Assembly (NCBI RefSeq): GCF_028858725.1
Contig: NC_084790.1
Location: 4,904,001-4,968,000 of the forward strand
Origin: Colius striatus
Lineage: Eukaryota; Chordata; Aves; Coliiformes; Coliidae
Length of the DNA: 64,000 bases
Direction of reading: 5' to 3'
Shown here piece by piece: positions 13,376 to 25,330 of this stretch; within the stretch, counting starts at the first letter, position 1; each line of letters begins with the position of its first letter. Below the pieces are notes generated by a model that saw only the letters and a program-made list of their open reading frames with translations, was not told the origin of the DNA and ran no database searches. The position numbers were made by a program, and so were the translations under genes.

Positions 13376-14112
13376 TTTTTTTTTTCTTTTCCCCATTTTA
13401 ACCTCCATTTGGCCTAAAAAAGAGGTTCACGCCCCCAAGTCCCCAGCCAAAGCGGGGCTTCAGGGATATGGGAACCCCGTCAGCCCAGCATCCCCAGGCG
13501 GGGCAGGGGGCCGCGGGCACTCCTGAGCCCCTCTGTGGATGTCAAAACCTCGTGGGTAGCGAAAGAGCCAGGCTGACACTGGGGCAGGGGGGCAAGGCAA
13601 GCCTGGGACGCCAAAGGTTGTGGGGTGAACATGGGGAGGGGGCCAGGGGGCTGCAGCCACCCTCCCCTAGCTAGGGCTCCCGGGTTTCTCCTCTCTCCTT
13701 TTCTCCTTCTCCTTCCTCCCCTTTGGGCTGGACGTGCCCGGGCAGCGCCTGCTTCTTCGGCTCCCATTGATGTTCCTCCCAAACAGCCCCGCCGCCTGCC
13801 AGCAGCCTCCCGAAAAAAAAGATTTGGGAAGCCGGGGGAGGACGAGGGAGGGGGGAACCGGGGAGGGAGAGCGGGAGGGGGACAAGTGAAACCGCCCCGG
13901 GGCAGCTCCGGCGCTCCCCAGCCGGCACCGCCGCAGCGGGGGACGGGGCCGTGTCCCCCCGCCCTTCGCCACCGCTTCAAGCACAAGGTGCCAGCCCTGC
14001 GCAACCTCCCACGTCCCAACGCCCTTCGGAGACCGGCCCCGAAGGGTGCCCCCCCTGCCGAGGTCCTCCCCACCTCCATCCGCGCCCCCCCGCCCCCCGG
14101 GGCTACAGCGGC

Positions 14113-15213
14113 TCAGTTTGTGGGGGCTGCGTTCCCCCCCTCGGACTCCCTCTTGCCTCCCTTGCCGGCCGCCGGGTCCCCGGCGCCCTTGGCCTCGGGT
14201 TCGCCCCCGTCCTTGCCCGCTTCGTGCGTCTTCATGTGCTTGCCCAGGTGGTCGCTGCGCATGAAGACGCGGCCGCAGACGGGACAGGCGAATTTCTTGG
14301 CGCCGGTGTGGGTCTGGAGGTGCCGCTGCAGCTCGTCGGAGCGGGTGAAGCGTTTCCCGCAGAAAAGCCAGTTGCAGACGAAGGGACGGTCGCCGCTGTG
14401 CCAACGCAGATGAGCTTTCAGGTGGGAGGTCTTGGCGTACGCCTTCCCGCAGCCGGGGATGTGGCAGTTGTGTAGGTGCTTGCGTTTCACCCCCTCGGGG
14501 CAGGGACCCCCCCTTTCCGCCTCCTGGCAGTTGGGGCAGCGGCACGCCGCCTGCCCCCCGCCCCGCGGCACGGCGCGACGGGCACCTTTCGGCCGCCCGC
14601 CGCCCTCCGCCTCCGGCCCCCGCGGCTCGGGGGGTCCCTCCAGCGCCTTCACTCCCTCCGGTCCCAGGAGGTGCTGGGCGGGGGGGGGCAGCAGGTGGGC
14701 AGTGGGGGCGCAGAGCTGGTGCTCCCCCCCGCCGTACCCCCCCAGGGCCGGCGGCAGCCCGGGGTGCGCGGGCACCTGCAACCCCCCGCCTTGCCCGGGA
14801 GGAAGCTCCATCCAGCTGGCTCCGGCGTGGAGGTCCCACCAGTTGACACCTCCTTCCTCACCGGGGGGGCCGGGATGGGGGGGCCGAAACCAGGACTCGT
14901 AGGGATGCGCCATGTCCGGGGCGGCCGGTAGCAGCTTGGCGTAGGCGCCGGAGGCGGCGGGGCCGTCGGAGGGCAGCTCTAACCGAGAGGGGCCATGAGG
15001 GTCGTAGGTGCCGGGAGCGGCGAAGGCGGAGGCATCGGGTCCAGCCAGCGGCAGCTCCGGCGGCGGCAGCTGGGAGGAGAAGTCGGTGGCTCCCCCGGCG
15101 GTGCTGCCGTGGGGCTGGAAGGGCTGCAGCGGCTGCAGGTCGAGGTGGGTCGGGGAGGCGCGGGGCGCGTCGGAGGGCTGCGTCCCCAGGGAGCCGCAGA
15201 CCGCTGTCAGCAT
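14113..15213 (-). CDS. SP6: Transcription factor Sp6 (epiprofin)
   Basis: A single coding exon encodes 366 residues and starts [20 protein letters not shown], matching the mammalian Sp6 start. The Sp6 landmark [12 protein letters not shown] lies at about 104-115 and [14 protein letters not shown] at 125-138. The Buttonhead box CRCPNC lies at 224-229. Three C2H2 zinc fingers follow: C250-H272, C280-H302 and C310-H330, with the usual Sp DNA-contact helices ([24 protein letters not shown]). It binds GC/GT boxes in the nucleus and in mammals governs ectodermal organs (tooth, limb AER, skin). A splice acceptor (CTGCAG) lies at 15245, 30 bases before the ATG, so at least one noncoding exon lies upstream. 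The neighbour SP2 is a family paralogue arranged head-to-head across an 11-kb spacer. Intact, with no odd codons. Confidence 0.98.
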   Translation of the reverse strand: MLTAVCGSLGTQPSDAPRASPTHLDLQPLQPFQPHGSTAGGATDFSSQLPPPELPLAGPDASAFAAPGTYDPHGPSRLELPSDGPAASGAYAKLLPAAPDMAHPYESWFRPPHPGPPGEEGGVNWWDLHAGASWMELPPGQGGGLQVPAHPGLPPALGGYGGGEHQLCAPTAHLLPPPAQHLLGPEGVKALEGPPEPRGPEAEGGGRPKGARRAVPRGGGQAACRCPNCQEAERGGPCPEGVKRKHLHNCHIPGCGKAYAKTSHLKAHLRWHSGDRPFVCNWLFCGKRFTRSDELQRHLQTHTGAKKFACPVCGRVFMRSDHLGKHMKTHEAGKDGGEPEAKGAGDPAAGKGGKRESEGGNAAPTN

Positions 15214-15245
15214 TGCCGGGCGCGGGGCGGAGGCGCAGACAGACC

Positions 15246-18200
15246 TGCAGGGCCGAGGGGCGGGGAGGAGCGAGAAGAGCTATGAGAAGAGGAGGGCAAC
15301 AACTCCTAATCCCCCTACCCCTGCGCACGCTGGCACGGGAAAAGGTTTGGCACTGGCGACAGCCCAAGCACCAATTCCCGTCCCGCATCGGTATGGTGCC
15401 GCCGTGTCACGCGTGGTAGCGACCCCAGCACTCATCCCCCCACCACCCGCGATTTGGGGGACACCCCTACCCCGCCCAGGGGGTTTCTCTGCTCCTCAGC
15501 TTGGTGTGACACCGGGACAGTGGCATCAGGCAGGGAGGGCATCCCTTGGCACCCATCCCCTGCCCCTGTGGACCCTGTGCCAGGTCCTGGCACGGACCTG
15601 GTGCTCGTAGGTCACGTCTGGAACCGAAAATGCCTAATTAAAAAATCTGAGGAAGCCGCGAGCATCTGCCTCATCACTTCCCTGACCGTGGGTCCCCAAG
15701 GGGATGAGAGGAGTCCCCAAGCCTGTGCCCCGACATGGGGAGGCTCGGCACCCGTGAGGACACTCCGGCTCTCCCGTGTCCCAGCCAGGCTGGGAAATCA
15801 CCGCCCTATCAATCTCTGCTCCTGTCCTAAGTCACCGGCCCAGCTGGGAGCCTCCAGGCTGCCGGGGCGGGGGGGATGGGGGGTAAAACACAGCCAGGGG
15901 GGCTGAGGATGGAAGGCCGGGCTGCACCTCCGGGCTGTTTGGCAGCGGATGGGGGAGCAGAGCCGGCTGCGGGAAGGCAGTAGAACCCCCGGGGCCAAGC
16001 CACCGGCAGCCCTTTGAAGTCGGGCTCTGGGCTGCCTTAGCCCAAGGGCCAGGACCCTCAGGGCACCTGCTGCGTCCCAGACCCCCGGGCACCCGCTGCC
16101 TCCCCAGCAGGGCGGCCGTGACTCACCGGGAGCTGTGCAAACCCCACTGGGGACGAGCCCCACCCCGGTGTCGAAATCCACCTGCCGCCACCAGCTCCCG
16201 CCCCTCAACTCCTCACCAGCGCCAGTGCTGGGGGCAGCCGAGACCCTCCTCTCCCCACAAACTGCCCTCTCCCCCTGTCCCCTCTCACCGACGCCTGCTG
16301 CTTGCAGCCACTCCCACGCTGTCCCCACCATCTCCCTGCCACCCCCAGCCCGCGTGGGAAAGAGACATTCAGGGGGTGATGAAGCTTTTCAGGTGGGGGA
16401 TCCCTTGCACAAAGGGGCCAGACCTCAGAGCCCCCCGACTCCCAGCACTATGAGCCTGGGGCAAGGAGGAAGGTCCCCAATGCTCAAGAGCCCTCAGCTG
16501 CTTGGGGACAGTTTTCCCCTGCTCGGCAGCACTGGTGAGGGCAGGAAGACCCAAAAAAAAGAGAGGAGTGGGAGCTGGGGGGTGCCAAAATCTCCTGAAT
16601 GGGCCCCACCTCCACCTCCACTAATGACACTCGTGAAGGGTCAGCTTTGAGCTGGCACTGGAGTGGTGATGGGTGGACAAATCCCCCAGAGATGGCAACT
16701 CGTGTAGGTTTTGGGATGCTGCTCCCCAAGGGGATCTCAGCTCACCCCGACCCTGGGGAGAAGTTGACATCAGTTTTGGGGGTGGCTCCCTGGGGATCAT
16801 CCCTGTCTCCCGGGGGTGCCAGAGGGTTAGGAAGAGGCTGGCACCGAGGGGGTGCATGGCACCCACCTAGCACTGGTCCCCCATGGGGTCCCGAGTCCAC
16901 CCAGCCCTCCATTCCCCGCGGATACGAGATTGGAGTCAAACCCACAAAGCTCCATGCTAATGTCCCATCACGAGGCTTTCTGGTGGCAGCTGGCACTGCA
17001 CAGGGCCCCCGCCTCTGGGGACGGAGGGAACCTGGCAGGAACGCCTCCTAATCTCCTAATCCCAACGGGAGGAGAAAGGATTTTCCATGGGGTCCTGGGC
17101 AGACCCGGCATGGCCACGGCAAGCTCCAAGCAGCGACAATCTCTGCTCTCCCAGTGCATTCCACTCCTAAACGTCCCCCTCGGCTCAGCGATCCCACTGG
17201 GACTGAGCTTCCCCGCCCCCCACCATGGACACCAAGACGCACAGCCGGTCGCACTCCCTCCGCTGCGGCTACACCCTTCCCAGCCCCGAAGCCAGGGAAT
17301 GGGCCGGGGGGGCTGGGTCGGACCCCCTTCTCCGGGGCCCTGCCCTGACGACTGTCCCAGCCAAGCGTGGAGGAGTCTCCCGAGAGCATTTTTCCATTCG
17401 AGAATGACTACAAAAATCCCCAAGGGCCCCCAGCGTCCCCCTCCTTGGCGGGGCTCGACGACGCGCTGGCTATTTCACCGCAGGGAAACTGAGGCAGTGG
17501 CGAGTGATGCGTCCCCGTGAGTCACGGTCCCGACTGGGCCGAGGCGGCTCTGCCCGTCTCCCAGCCCCGGCCAGCGCCTTGCCCGCGGCAGGACCGGGCG
17601 GGCAGCGCTGCCCGCAGCCCGCAGCCCCGGCTCCGGCCTGGCTGGGATGGGAGAGACCCGACGGGTGGGTGGGGGAACGACGGTGAGGGCCGGGGACGTG
17701 GGTTTGGGGTGATCCTGCGGTTTTAGGGTGATGCTGCCGGTTCGGGGTTGATGCCCTGGGGTTGGGGCGATGCCGCGGGTTCGGGGCGATGCCGCCGTCT
17801 CGCCTAGTTTGCCCCACCGCCCGGCCCACAGCAACGCTCCCCAGGGCCGGAGCGAAACTCCCCGCGGCTTTGTTGGGGCGGGGGCGGAGAGGGGGTGGGA
17901 GACACAGCCGCGCTTGCGGCGCAACCCCCGCCTCGCACCCGGGCTCGACACCGACGGGGGCTCAGCCCCACGGCAGGAGGCTTAGTGCTGGAAATTGGCG
18001 GGGGTCAGGGAGGCCACACGACAGAAAGGCGTCGCGGAAGGCGGAGGGGCCGAGAGCCTCGGGTCTCAGTGGCCAGTGGACGCGGCGGGGCGGCAAGCAA
18101 AGACTTGCCGCGGCTGGGCTGGGCCGGGGCGGCGGGGCCGGAGGCAGCGCGTTCCCAGAGCTGGGGCGGGAGGCGGCCGAGGCACTCTGAGCCCACCGGG

Positions 18201-20600
18201 GTCCCCGCCGGAGGTCCCCGCGCCGCCCACCCTCCCGTCGCCCCGGCCGTCGGGGCGATGGAGGCCGGCGGTACCGAGGGGGGTACGTACGGATCTAGCG
18301 GCAGCGAGCTCCTGGAGGCTCCGTCCTCATCGGCTTGGCAAGGGCGCTGGCTCCGGAGGGGACCCCGAGGGACCCGCGAGGCTCCCCAGGGACCGGGCAC
18401 CCACCGGGCCGGGCGAGCAGGAATGGCTGGGTCTCAGCCCGACTCCAGTCTCTTCCCTCCTCCCCACCGGCCCAGCTCCACCCCTCCCTGGCCCAGGTGA
18501 TGTTAACCCTTGGAGGCAGAGCCCTGGCCCCGCTGCTCGACGGGAGACGGCTCCCGGTCCCAGGATCCGGAGAGAGGGAGGGGATGGGCAGTTTGCAGCA
18601 GACACCGCAAACAAGAGGGGTAATTAAAGAAGAAAGAAACAACCGCCTCCCTCCCACTCCCATGGCCGCCCTCCTCCTGCTAACACACCCCCCGGGACCC
18701 CCGGGCACTTCGCTGAGCCAACCGGCTGTGTCTCACCCCGGGGGTGTCACACAGAAGTGGCCATCTGCTCCTGTCCCCAGGGATGTCCCCCGCCCAGGTG
18801 AGGGGCTCCGTGCCCCCCGTGGCCGCTCCTGCTAGTGGCATGGAGTAAATGTGATGGGGACGGACACGGGAGGTGAGGTTTGGAACCAGAGCTGGACCTG
18901 CAGAGGAGGGGGCAGGATGCCGATGGCGGGACCCGTGGTAACCCAGGTGGATTTGAGGCAGCCCGAAAGGGTCCAGGAGGTCCCTTCTGAGCCTGTTCCC
19001 ACTCAGCTCAGAGTGTCCAGTCTTCCTAGCTCCCATGCTCCCAGTGCTGAGGCTGCCAGACCAGGGGGCTGCCGGGAGGGAGAAGCCTTAGGAACTGCCA
19101 GACAGCAAACTGCTGCCAGAGGAGCCACTTAATCACCAAGGCGTCGTGTCCCAATTTCCACAGCCAAAATCTCCCAGGTTGGCCCGGGGCTGGCTCCTGA
19201 TGGCCACAACTCCACGGAGACCCTCATGGCCTTGGGGGAAAGCCCATCCCACTACAAAGCCCATGGGAAAAGGAGTCAGTGCCTGGGTAGAGCCAGGCCC
19301 CTGGCCGGCAGCCCTGATGCGGCGTGCTGGCGCGTGGGAGCCCGCATCTCCCTGGCGTGCCTGCCAAGCGCCCGGCCGGGCGGAGGGCACAGGGAAACTC
19401 CTTCGCCCTGGGGAAAACTCTCCTGGTTTTCATCATCCCAGGGATGGCTCCACTGCCGCCACCGCCGAAACGCGGCTGCCTGTGGGCTGAGCACGGCCCC
19501 ACACAGTTTGGCCATGCACCAGGATGGGGACCCTGGGGTGGGGAGCCCCAAGATGGGCAGGACAAGTGCAGGCAGTGGGGTGAGCTGCTCACAGGTGATG
19601 GGGAACACAGCTCTGGCACTCAACTGCTTTGCAGGGCTCTGGCAGGATGTTGGGGGACCCCAGAGTCTTGCTGCCTCTCCTCCTTAACCTGTACGAGAGG
19701 TGCCATTCCCATGGCTGTGGGGCAGGGGAGTGCTCCAGCTCAGGGACATTCAAGCACTGCTCAGGCCAGAGTGGTGGCCCTGGGTTCCCCATCTGCCTTT
19801 CAGACACCATATTGCAGCCACCAGTAGCTCTCTGGGGCAGGCAGCAGTTTTCAGACTTTGCATGTACAGCTCCAGGCATGGCCAGACTGATCCCCAGCCC
19901 AATCCCAATTCCCATCCCGGCTGTGCTGCCACAGGGAGCAAGGACCCTACGGTGGGGATGTCAGTCCAGATGTCTCCCAGTCTACAGCCTCCTCCTCAGC
20001 TGCCAGGAAGGATGTGCCTTCCACTGAGTGCCATGGATATGGAGAATGTCCCATATCACTTGTCTCCAGGGTCTCCTCCTGGTCTCCCCAGAGCCAAAGC
20101 ACAGGTGGTGTGGAGGTGGTGTGGTACTGGTGATGTGGAAGGGAGATGGGTCCCTGGCCGGAGGTCCCAGATGCTGGGTACCATGGTTCCTTTCCCACTA
20201 GTTCCCAGTGTGGCCCCTCTCACCGACAGCCCTGAGCTATGGAGGGGCTACAGGTCAGGAGCACATGGGACACTGGGATGGGGATGTGGGGAGGTCTTGA
20301 CCTGCTCATGCCACCAGTGCCAGGCCCCAAGGCCTCCTGAGATCCTCCAGACCCAGCCCAAACTGGGCTCAGGGAAGGAGCTGGTGGGATGAAGCTGTGG
20401 GCAGTGAGGGATTGCGAGTCTGAGGCTGGATAGGGCAGCGGCACAGGGCTGTGGGGATAGTGGAGATGGGGATCTGATTCAGGGATCCTGAAGCAGAGCT
20501 GGAGCCCCATCTGGGACCACACATGGGGAGGAAATCATTCCGATGCTGGAGGATTCTGGGAGGGCATCTCCACGCCACCAAGTGTCTGAAACCGTGAGCA
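15246..20600. other. SP6 upstream region, noncoding
   Basis: No exon of a known protein is visible. The segment 17440-18300 is CpG-dense and could hold an SP6 first exon or promoter, but I could not fix a donor. A short run of about 22-bp GGGTTGATGC / GGGGCGATGCC units occurs at 17700-17800. The rest is unique GC-rich sequence. Confidence 0.5.
17470..17512 (+). repeat. MIR-like ancient SINE relic
   Basis: The core GCAGGGAAACTGAGGCAGTG followed by GCGAGTGA resembles the MIR core. Short and called on the core alone. Confidence 0.4.
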
Positions 20601-20603
20601 GTG

Positions 20604-20668
20604 CCTTGAAATTACAGCTAATTACAGAGCCCATTTGCATAAATTACAAGGCAAGAGGCAAATGCTTG
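20604..20668. promoter_or_regulatory. Candidate enhancer: homeodomain and octamer sites
   Basis: An AT-rich island in GC-rich DNA carrying AGCTAATTACAG (homeodomain core), CATTTGCATAAATTACAAGG (octamer-like ATTTGCAT) and a second GCAAATGC, all within 65 bases. Called on motif density; conservation could not be tested. Confidence 0.4.
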
Positions 20669-21299
20669 TGATCCCTCCCCAGTGCTCAGGCAGCAGCTGC
20701 TCCAGTCACTTGGCTGTGATGTGGGGCTGGGACATTCAGGCTGGGGGGCACTGAGGCTTGACTGGGGTCTCCTGAGTCCTGCATGCAGCTGGAGTGGGGG
20801 CGGGAGGGGTCAGTGCTCCCCAAAATTGCCACCAGGACCCCAGTGCAAGGTGGGCAGGAGGCAGCAGCCTCCCTCCACGTCCTCAGCCCTCGCACCACCA
20901 CTGCTCCCAACAATGTGCACAGCCTGGCCCTGAGCAGAGGAGGCATGACCCTTGCTGTGCCCAGATGGGCAAGGAGGGCTTGCAAGGGGCACAGAGTAGT
21001 GCTGGGCTGGTGGGCATAGCCCTACAGAACATAGGCATTTGGGATATCCTTACCCCCAGGGGGAAATAGGGATGGAGGGGTGAAAGGATGGAGGGACAGA
21101 GGGATGGAGGAGGAGATGCACCTCTTGGTCTCTCCAGGACCGGGGGGATGTAGGGACTGAGGAGGAGGGTTGTCCCCCTAGGCCCCAGGAGGGTGTCCGA
21201 GCGATGGCCGAGGCCCCTCCCAGCCCCGGGGCGCGGCACTTCAAACGAGGAACGGAGGGAACAGCAGTTTCCCCCACTACCATAAAACAAATTGATGTC

Positions 21300-21480
21300 T
21301 AAGGGGGCGCGTAGTGGGGCAGTGTGTGTGCGGGGTGGGAGTGCGTGTATCGCGTCCACGCATGTGATCATGTGCGCGGAGGGGCTGCGGGTCCCCGGCG
21401 CTGCCCCAAGTCCCTGCGTGCGTGCACGTCTGTGTGCGTGTGCACCCACTGCCTGCGTGCACTCACCCACGCACCTGGCT
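21300..21480. repeat. Alternating purine-pyrimidine GT/CG-rich stretch
   Basis: Contains many GTGTGTGCG, GCGTGTATCGCG and GTGCGTGCACGTCTGTGTGC blocks, a low-complexity sequence that could adopt Z-DNA. No coding content recognised. Confidence 0.5.
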
Positions 21481-22417
21481 CTGAGCTCCGCGGAACTGCC
21501 CCGCAGCGGGTTACCCGGGGGGGTGTTGCCCTGAGGGGGGGTCTGCAGCGGCTGCCACGGGGCTGCGCCGTCTGGGTTGCCCCGGCCCTGGGGGGACCCC
21601 CGAGAGTGCCCGCGGGTCGTCAGACAGGGAGAGCTGAAGCACCCAAATCCTCCCCTGAGGTTTTGGGGGTGTTGCTCCCGGCCTCACACCCAGACAGCCC
21701 CGGGGGGGTGACGCTGGGCTGATGCTGAACCCTCCGTGAGGTGCAGCCGGAGGGTGCTGATGGGAGACGAGGGAGGGGACCCCGAGCCAGATGGAGCTGG
21801 CACAGTAGGATCGATGCCAAGTGGGTCGGGCACCAGAGTGGCCCTGAGTGCTCACAGCCCCGTGTGGTGGTCACTGTCCCCATTGGGGTGTCACAGCCCC
21901 ATTCCACCCATAACTGAGCATCCAGAGCCCAGTCTGGGGTCTCTCAGCCTAGCTAGTCCCAATGGGACCTCCACCAGCCCTAGCACGGGATCCCAAATCC
22001 CACCGTGCCCACACCAGCCATGACTCAGCCCCTCATCCCACAGCCGTCATCACTCTCACAGCCCTTGAGCCACAAAAGCAAGTGGAAGAGTGGAGGAGAG
22101 ATCGTTTTTCCTCATCCTCAAGTCCTGCCATCACCGGGATGAGGTTGCAACCCTGTGCCAGTCGTCGTGCCCCTGGGGATGCGGCAGCAGCTGCGTCCCT
22201 AGGGGCACTACGGCTGGCACAGGACTGTCTGCCTGGTCCCCGGGGACAAGCTGAAGGCATGGCACCTGCCTGCCTGGCAGAGATATCTACCGGGATTATC
22301 GCGACGGGCTTCCCCTGCCCGCGGTGCATGCCCCGAGGGAACTGTTTCTCACCAAGAGCAGGAATTACTGTCGGGACTCGACCTCTCTTCGACGTGGCGA
22401 CGGAGCTGCCGGCTCGG

Positions 22418-22500
22418 TGGAGTTTGAAATACAGCTTTTAATTAGCCCCGTGTAATCTCCTCTGCCTATCTGCACCCAACCGGCCCGGCTGTCAGTCACC
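22418..22500. promoter_or_regulatory. Candidate conserved noncoding element
   Basis: An AT-richer island, GAAATACAGCTTTTAATTAG then CCCCGTGTAATCTCC, sits directly before a minisatellite. The TTTTAATTAG homeodomain core and unique composition suggest constraint; no comparative data available. Confidence 0.3.
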
Positions 22501-23560
22501 GGTGTGGGGAAACCTGCCTGGCTCGGAGGTGGGGAGAGCCCGGCACCCTGCCACCGGGGACGGGCACGCGGCTGCGCCGGGGACGTGTGGCTGCACCAGC
22601 AACAGGGACACGCAACTGCACCGGGAATGGGGACACTGGGCTGTACTGGGGACATGGGCAATAGGCTGTATTGGGGACAGGGACAAGTGGCTGCATCATG
22701 GATGAAACAAGGGGCTGCACTGGGGACAGGGACACACGGCTTCACCAGGGATGTTTGGCTGCACTGATGATGGGGCCACGCAGAGGCACTGGGAATGGGG
22801 ATAATGGGCTCTGTGGGGATAGGGACATGTGGCTGCTTTGGGGACAGGGACACGTGGCTGTGTCGTGGATGGGACATAATTCTGCACCGGGGACAGGACA
22901 TGAGGCTGCACTGGGGACACATGGTTGCACCAGGGATGGGACTCTGAGCTGCACCAAGGGACACGTGGCTCAGTGTCCTCATTCCCAGCTGCTCTGGGAA
23001 TGGAGACGCTGGACTGGACTGGGGTTGAGAATACAGCTGCATTGGGGATGGAGACATGAGGCTACTTTGTGGACAAAGACACATGGCTGCATCATGGATG
23101 GGACATCAGGCTGCACCAGGGACAGGGCACGTGGCTGCACTGGGGACATGAGGCTGCACTGGCAATGGGGACCTATGGCCACTATGGAGATAGGGACATG
23201 TGGCTACATCATGGATGGCACACGTGGCTGCACCAGCGATGTGGACATGTAGCAGCACTGGGGATGGTGACAATGGGCTGTACTGGGGATGGGCATATGT
23301 GGCTGCACTGGGAATGGTACACACGGCTGTGTTGGGGACTGGGACACCTGGCTGCATCATGGATGGGACATGGGGCTGTACTGGGGACAGGGGCAGTTGG
23401 CCACATGAGAAGGGACTCATGGCTTCACTGGGGACAGGGACACACAGTGGCACTGGGAACAGGGACACATGGCTGCAGTAGGGCTGGGAAGACAGGGCCA
23501 GAGACATGTGGCTGCTGTGGGGGACAGGGCCACACAACCACTGCAGGGACAGGGTCCACT
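22500..23560. repeat. Diverged minisatellite (GGGGACAGGGACAYRTGGCTGCA)
   Basis: Roughly 1 kb of units of about 22-45 bp built from GGGGACAGGGACACATGG and CTGCACTGGGGATGGGACAT variants, with ATCATGGATGGGACA interludes. All long open frames over it, on both strands, are repeat artefacts. Confidence 0.9.
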
Positions 23561-23812
23561 CAGCTGTGCCACCACCACCATCCTCCAGCACAGGGCTGTG
23601 CCAGGACCCCCTCGGGGTTGGGGCTGACAGGATGACACTTGGCCAGCCAGTGAGGACCCGTGCCGATGAACCCACAGGGCTTGGGGCAGGTGTGGGAGTA
23701 GTACCAAAAGAACAGAAGGCACTGCTAGGCAGATACCAAGGCCCTGGTCAGCAGTCACAGCACCACTCTCCCTTGTTTGCAGCTCCCTGGGTTTTCAGCC
23801 TCCACAAACCGC

Positions 23813-23951
23813 CATTCTGATTCTCTGAAGAAACCATGAGGAACGGTTCAAGGGCCTTGGCCAGGCGCAGGGACACGCTGATGGCCGAGGAGGTGCTGTA
23901 ATTGCCATAATTGAGCATAGGCTTGGGGCTCATCCAGCTGGCACAAAGCAT
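23813..23951 (-). other. Unexplained open frame with protein-like composition
   Basis: On the minus strand an ATG at 23951 opens a 67-residue frame beginning MLCASWMSPKPMLNYGNYST and continuing SSAISVSLRLAKALEPFL. Its composition is unlike the GC-repeat artefacts around it. I do not recognise it; it may be an exon relic, a conserved element or chance. No clear splice sites pair with it. Confidence 0.2.
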
Positions 23952-23959
23952 GAGGTGGG

Positions 23960-24375
23960 TGGCAGGGGGCTTGGGAACAGGGACTGCAGGGACGAGGGAT
24001 GGTGTGCCCTACCTCTGTATCACAGCTCCAGGTTCTCTGGGTCCTCCGGGTGCATGGGGCCCTGCCTCACTGTGTCTGTCCCAATGTCCCTGCCCCAGCC
24101 TCGCTGTGCCAACCTGTGCGTCCCTGTTCCCTTCCTCCTTGGGCACATCTGTGCCTCTGTCCCAACCTCACCATATCCCTTTGTCCCCGTGTCCCCATCC
24201 CATCCCTGCTGTGCCAAACTGAGCCCCTGGCCCCCGCCTCTCTGCGTAGACCCTTGTCCCTGTGTCCCCATGTCCCCATCCCATCCTCGCTGTGCCAACC
24301 TGTGTGTCCCTGTCCCCTGCCTGGCAGCACAAGTCTGTGTCCCCATCCTCCCTCCTCTCCATGTCTTGGGGACAT
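23960..24375. repeat. Diverged tandem repeat (CCCATCCTCGCTGTGCCAACCTGTG)
   Basis: Units combine TGTCCCTGTCCCC with CTCGCTGTGCCAACCTGTG, with four or more imperfect copies (about 24100, 24200, 24280 and onwards). Low-complexity frames on both strands. Confidence 0.75.
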
Positions 24376-24464
24376 GGGGACGGCTCTTTCCCAGGGACGA
24401 TGACAGCGATCGTGCCCGCGCTCGCGTCCGCGCCGGGCTTGCAGCCGAACGCCGGCGTCACTGC

Positions 24465-24545
24465 CCGCCTGGGGAAACTGAGGCAGGGAGCGGCAGGCTG
24501 GGACTTGCCCCGGCAGCCAGGGCGGGAACACCGGGAGCAGAGTCG
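24465..24545 (+). repeat. MIR-like ancient SINE relic
   Basis: TGGGGAAACTGAGGCAGGGA, then GGGACTTGCCC about 15 bases on, then CAGAGTCGGGG. This is the order of the MIR core and tail (GGGGAAACTGAGGC ... GTGACTTGCCCAAGG ... CAGAGCCGGGA). The best of the three MIR-like hits here. Confidence 0.55.
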
Positions 24546-25224
24546 GGGCTGAGCGGGCGCCCGGCCAAGCTGTGGCCCTTGGGCACTGCTGCCTCCTGCC
24601 AGCCGCCTGCTGCCCGGGGTCCTTCCGCCGGGCCATCCCCACTCCCTCCCCTCTTCCCGGCACGGCTGGGGTGCAGCCTGCTCTGTGAGGACCCCTGCAC
24701 CGGGGTTCCCTCCCTGGAAGGTGGAGATGCAGGAATGGGGACCCCAGTGTGTCCCTCCCGCAGTGCTGAGCTGCGGGGTCAGAAGTGGGGTACAGGGGCC
24801 AGGCACCCCCACTCCACAGCTGCATCCCACACGTGTGTGTCCCCGTGCCCCCGGCACATGGAGGACGACGCAGACGCAGCATCGGGAGCGTCGGTGGCTT
24901 CGGTGCCTCCCGCAGCATTTACGAGCTTTGGCCGCAGTCGGGTCCTGGGGGCGGCCGTGGGCGGCCCCCACCCAGAGCACCCCGCCGGGCACCCAGCCCC
25001 AACCCTCCCCTTCCACCTGCCGCGCCGGGGCTGGGGCTGGCGGCTGCTTTGCCCCGCAGCGGGATGAGCCAACCAGGCACGGGGGCTGCTCCGTCCACCC
25101 CAGCACGGTCCTTGCACCTCGAGATGTGCCGCCGGGACCCCCAGGTGAGGTGGTGGGGGGCCGGGGGCCGAGGCGCGGGTCGGAGGCGCCGGTGCCAGGC
25201 AGTGAGTAAGCAGGAGCATGAGGA

Positions 25225-25330
25225 GGGGAGGTAATTAAAAGGGAGGCACTCGCCACAGCAAGTTCCCACAAATGAAGGCCCCGGGGCCATAGACACTGCA
25301 CAACAAAGCACCGAGCAATTATTTGGCTCC
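25225..25330. promoter_or_regulatory. Candidate conserved noncoding element upstream of SP2
   Basis: AT-richer island with GAGGTAATTAAAAGGGAGGC, an ACAAATGAAGG stretch and GAGCAATTATTTGGC within about 105 bases. Called on composition and homeodomain-like cores only. Confidence 0.3.

Larger units (their letters stand above)
11150..14112 (-). other. SP6: SP6 3' UTR region (alternative ends)
   Basis: About 3 kb downstream of the SP6 stop carries two minus-strand AATAAA signals (13370-13375 and 11151-11156). There is no convincing coding gene. It contains a 75-bp-class minisatellite (12770-13110) and an AT-rich microsatellite. Assigning the distal part to SP6 is inference: mammalian SP6 mRNAs do have 3' UTRs of a few kilobases. 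Confidence 0.5.

Noticed and set aside
13625-14839. Long open frames on both strands over SP6 (262 and 390 codons)
   Set aside because: Shadow frames caused by the high GC content of SP6 coding sequence and 3' UTR; only the Sp6 frame has zinc fingers.
22502-23675. Multiple frames of 60-240 codons on both strands
   Set aside because: All run through the GGGGACAGGGACA minisatellite.
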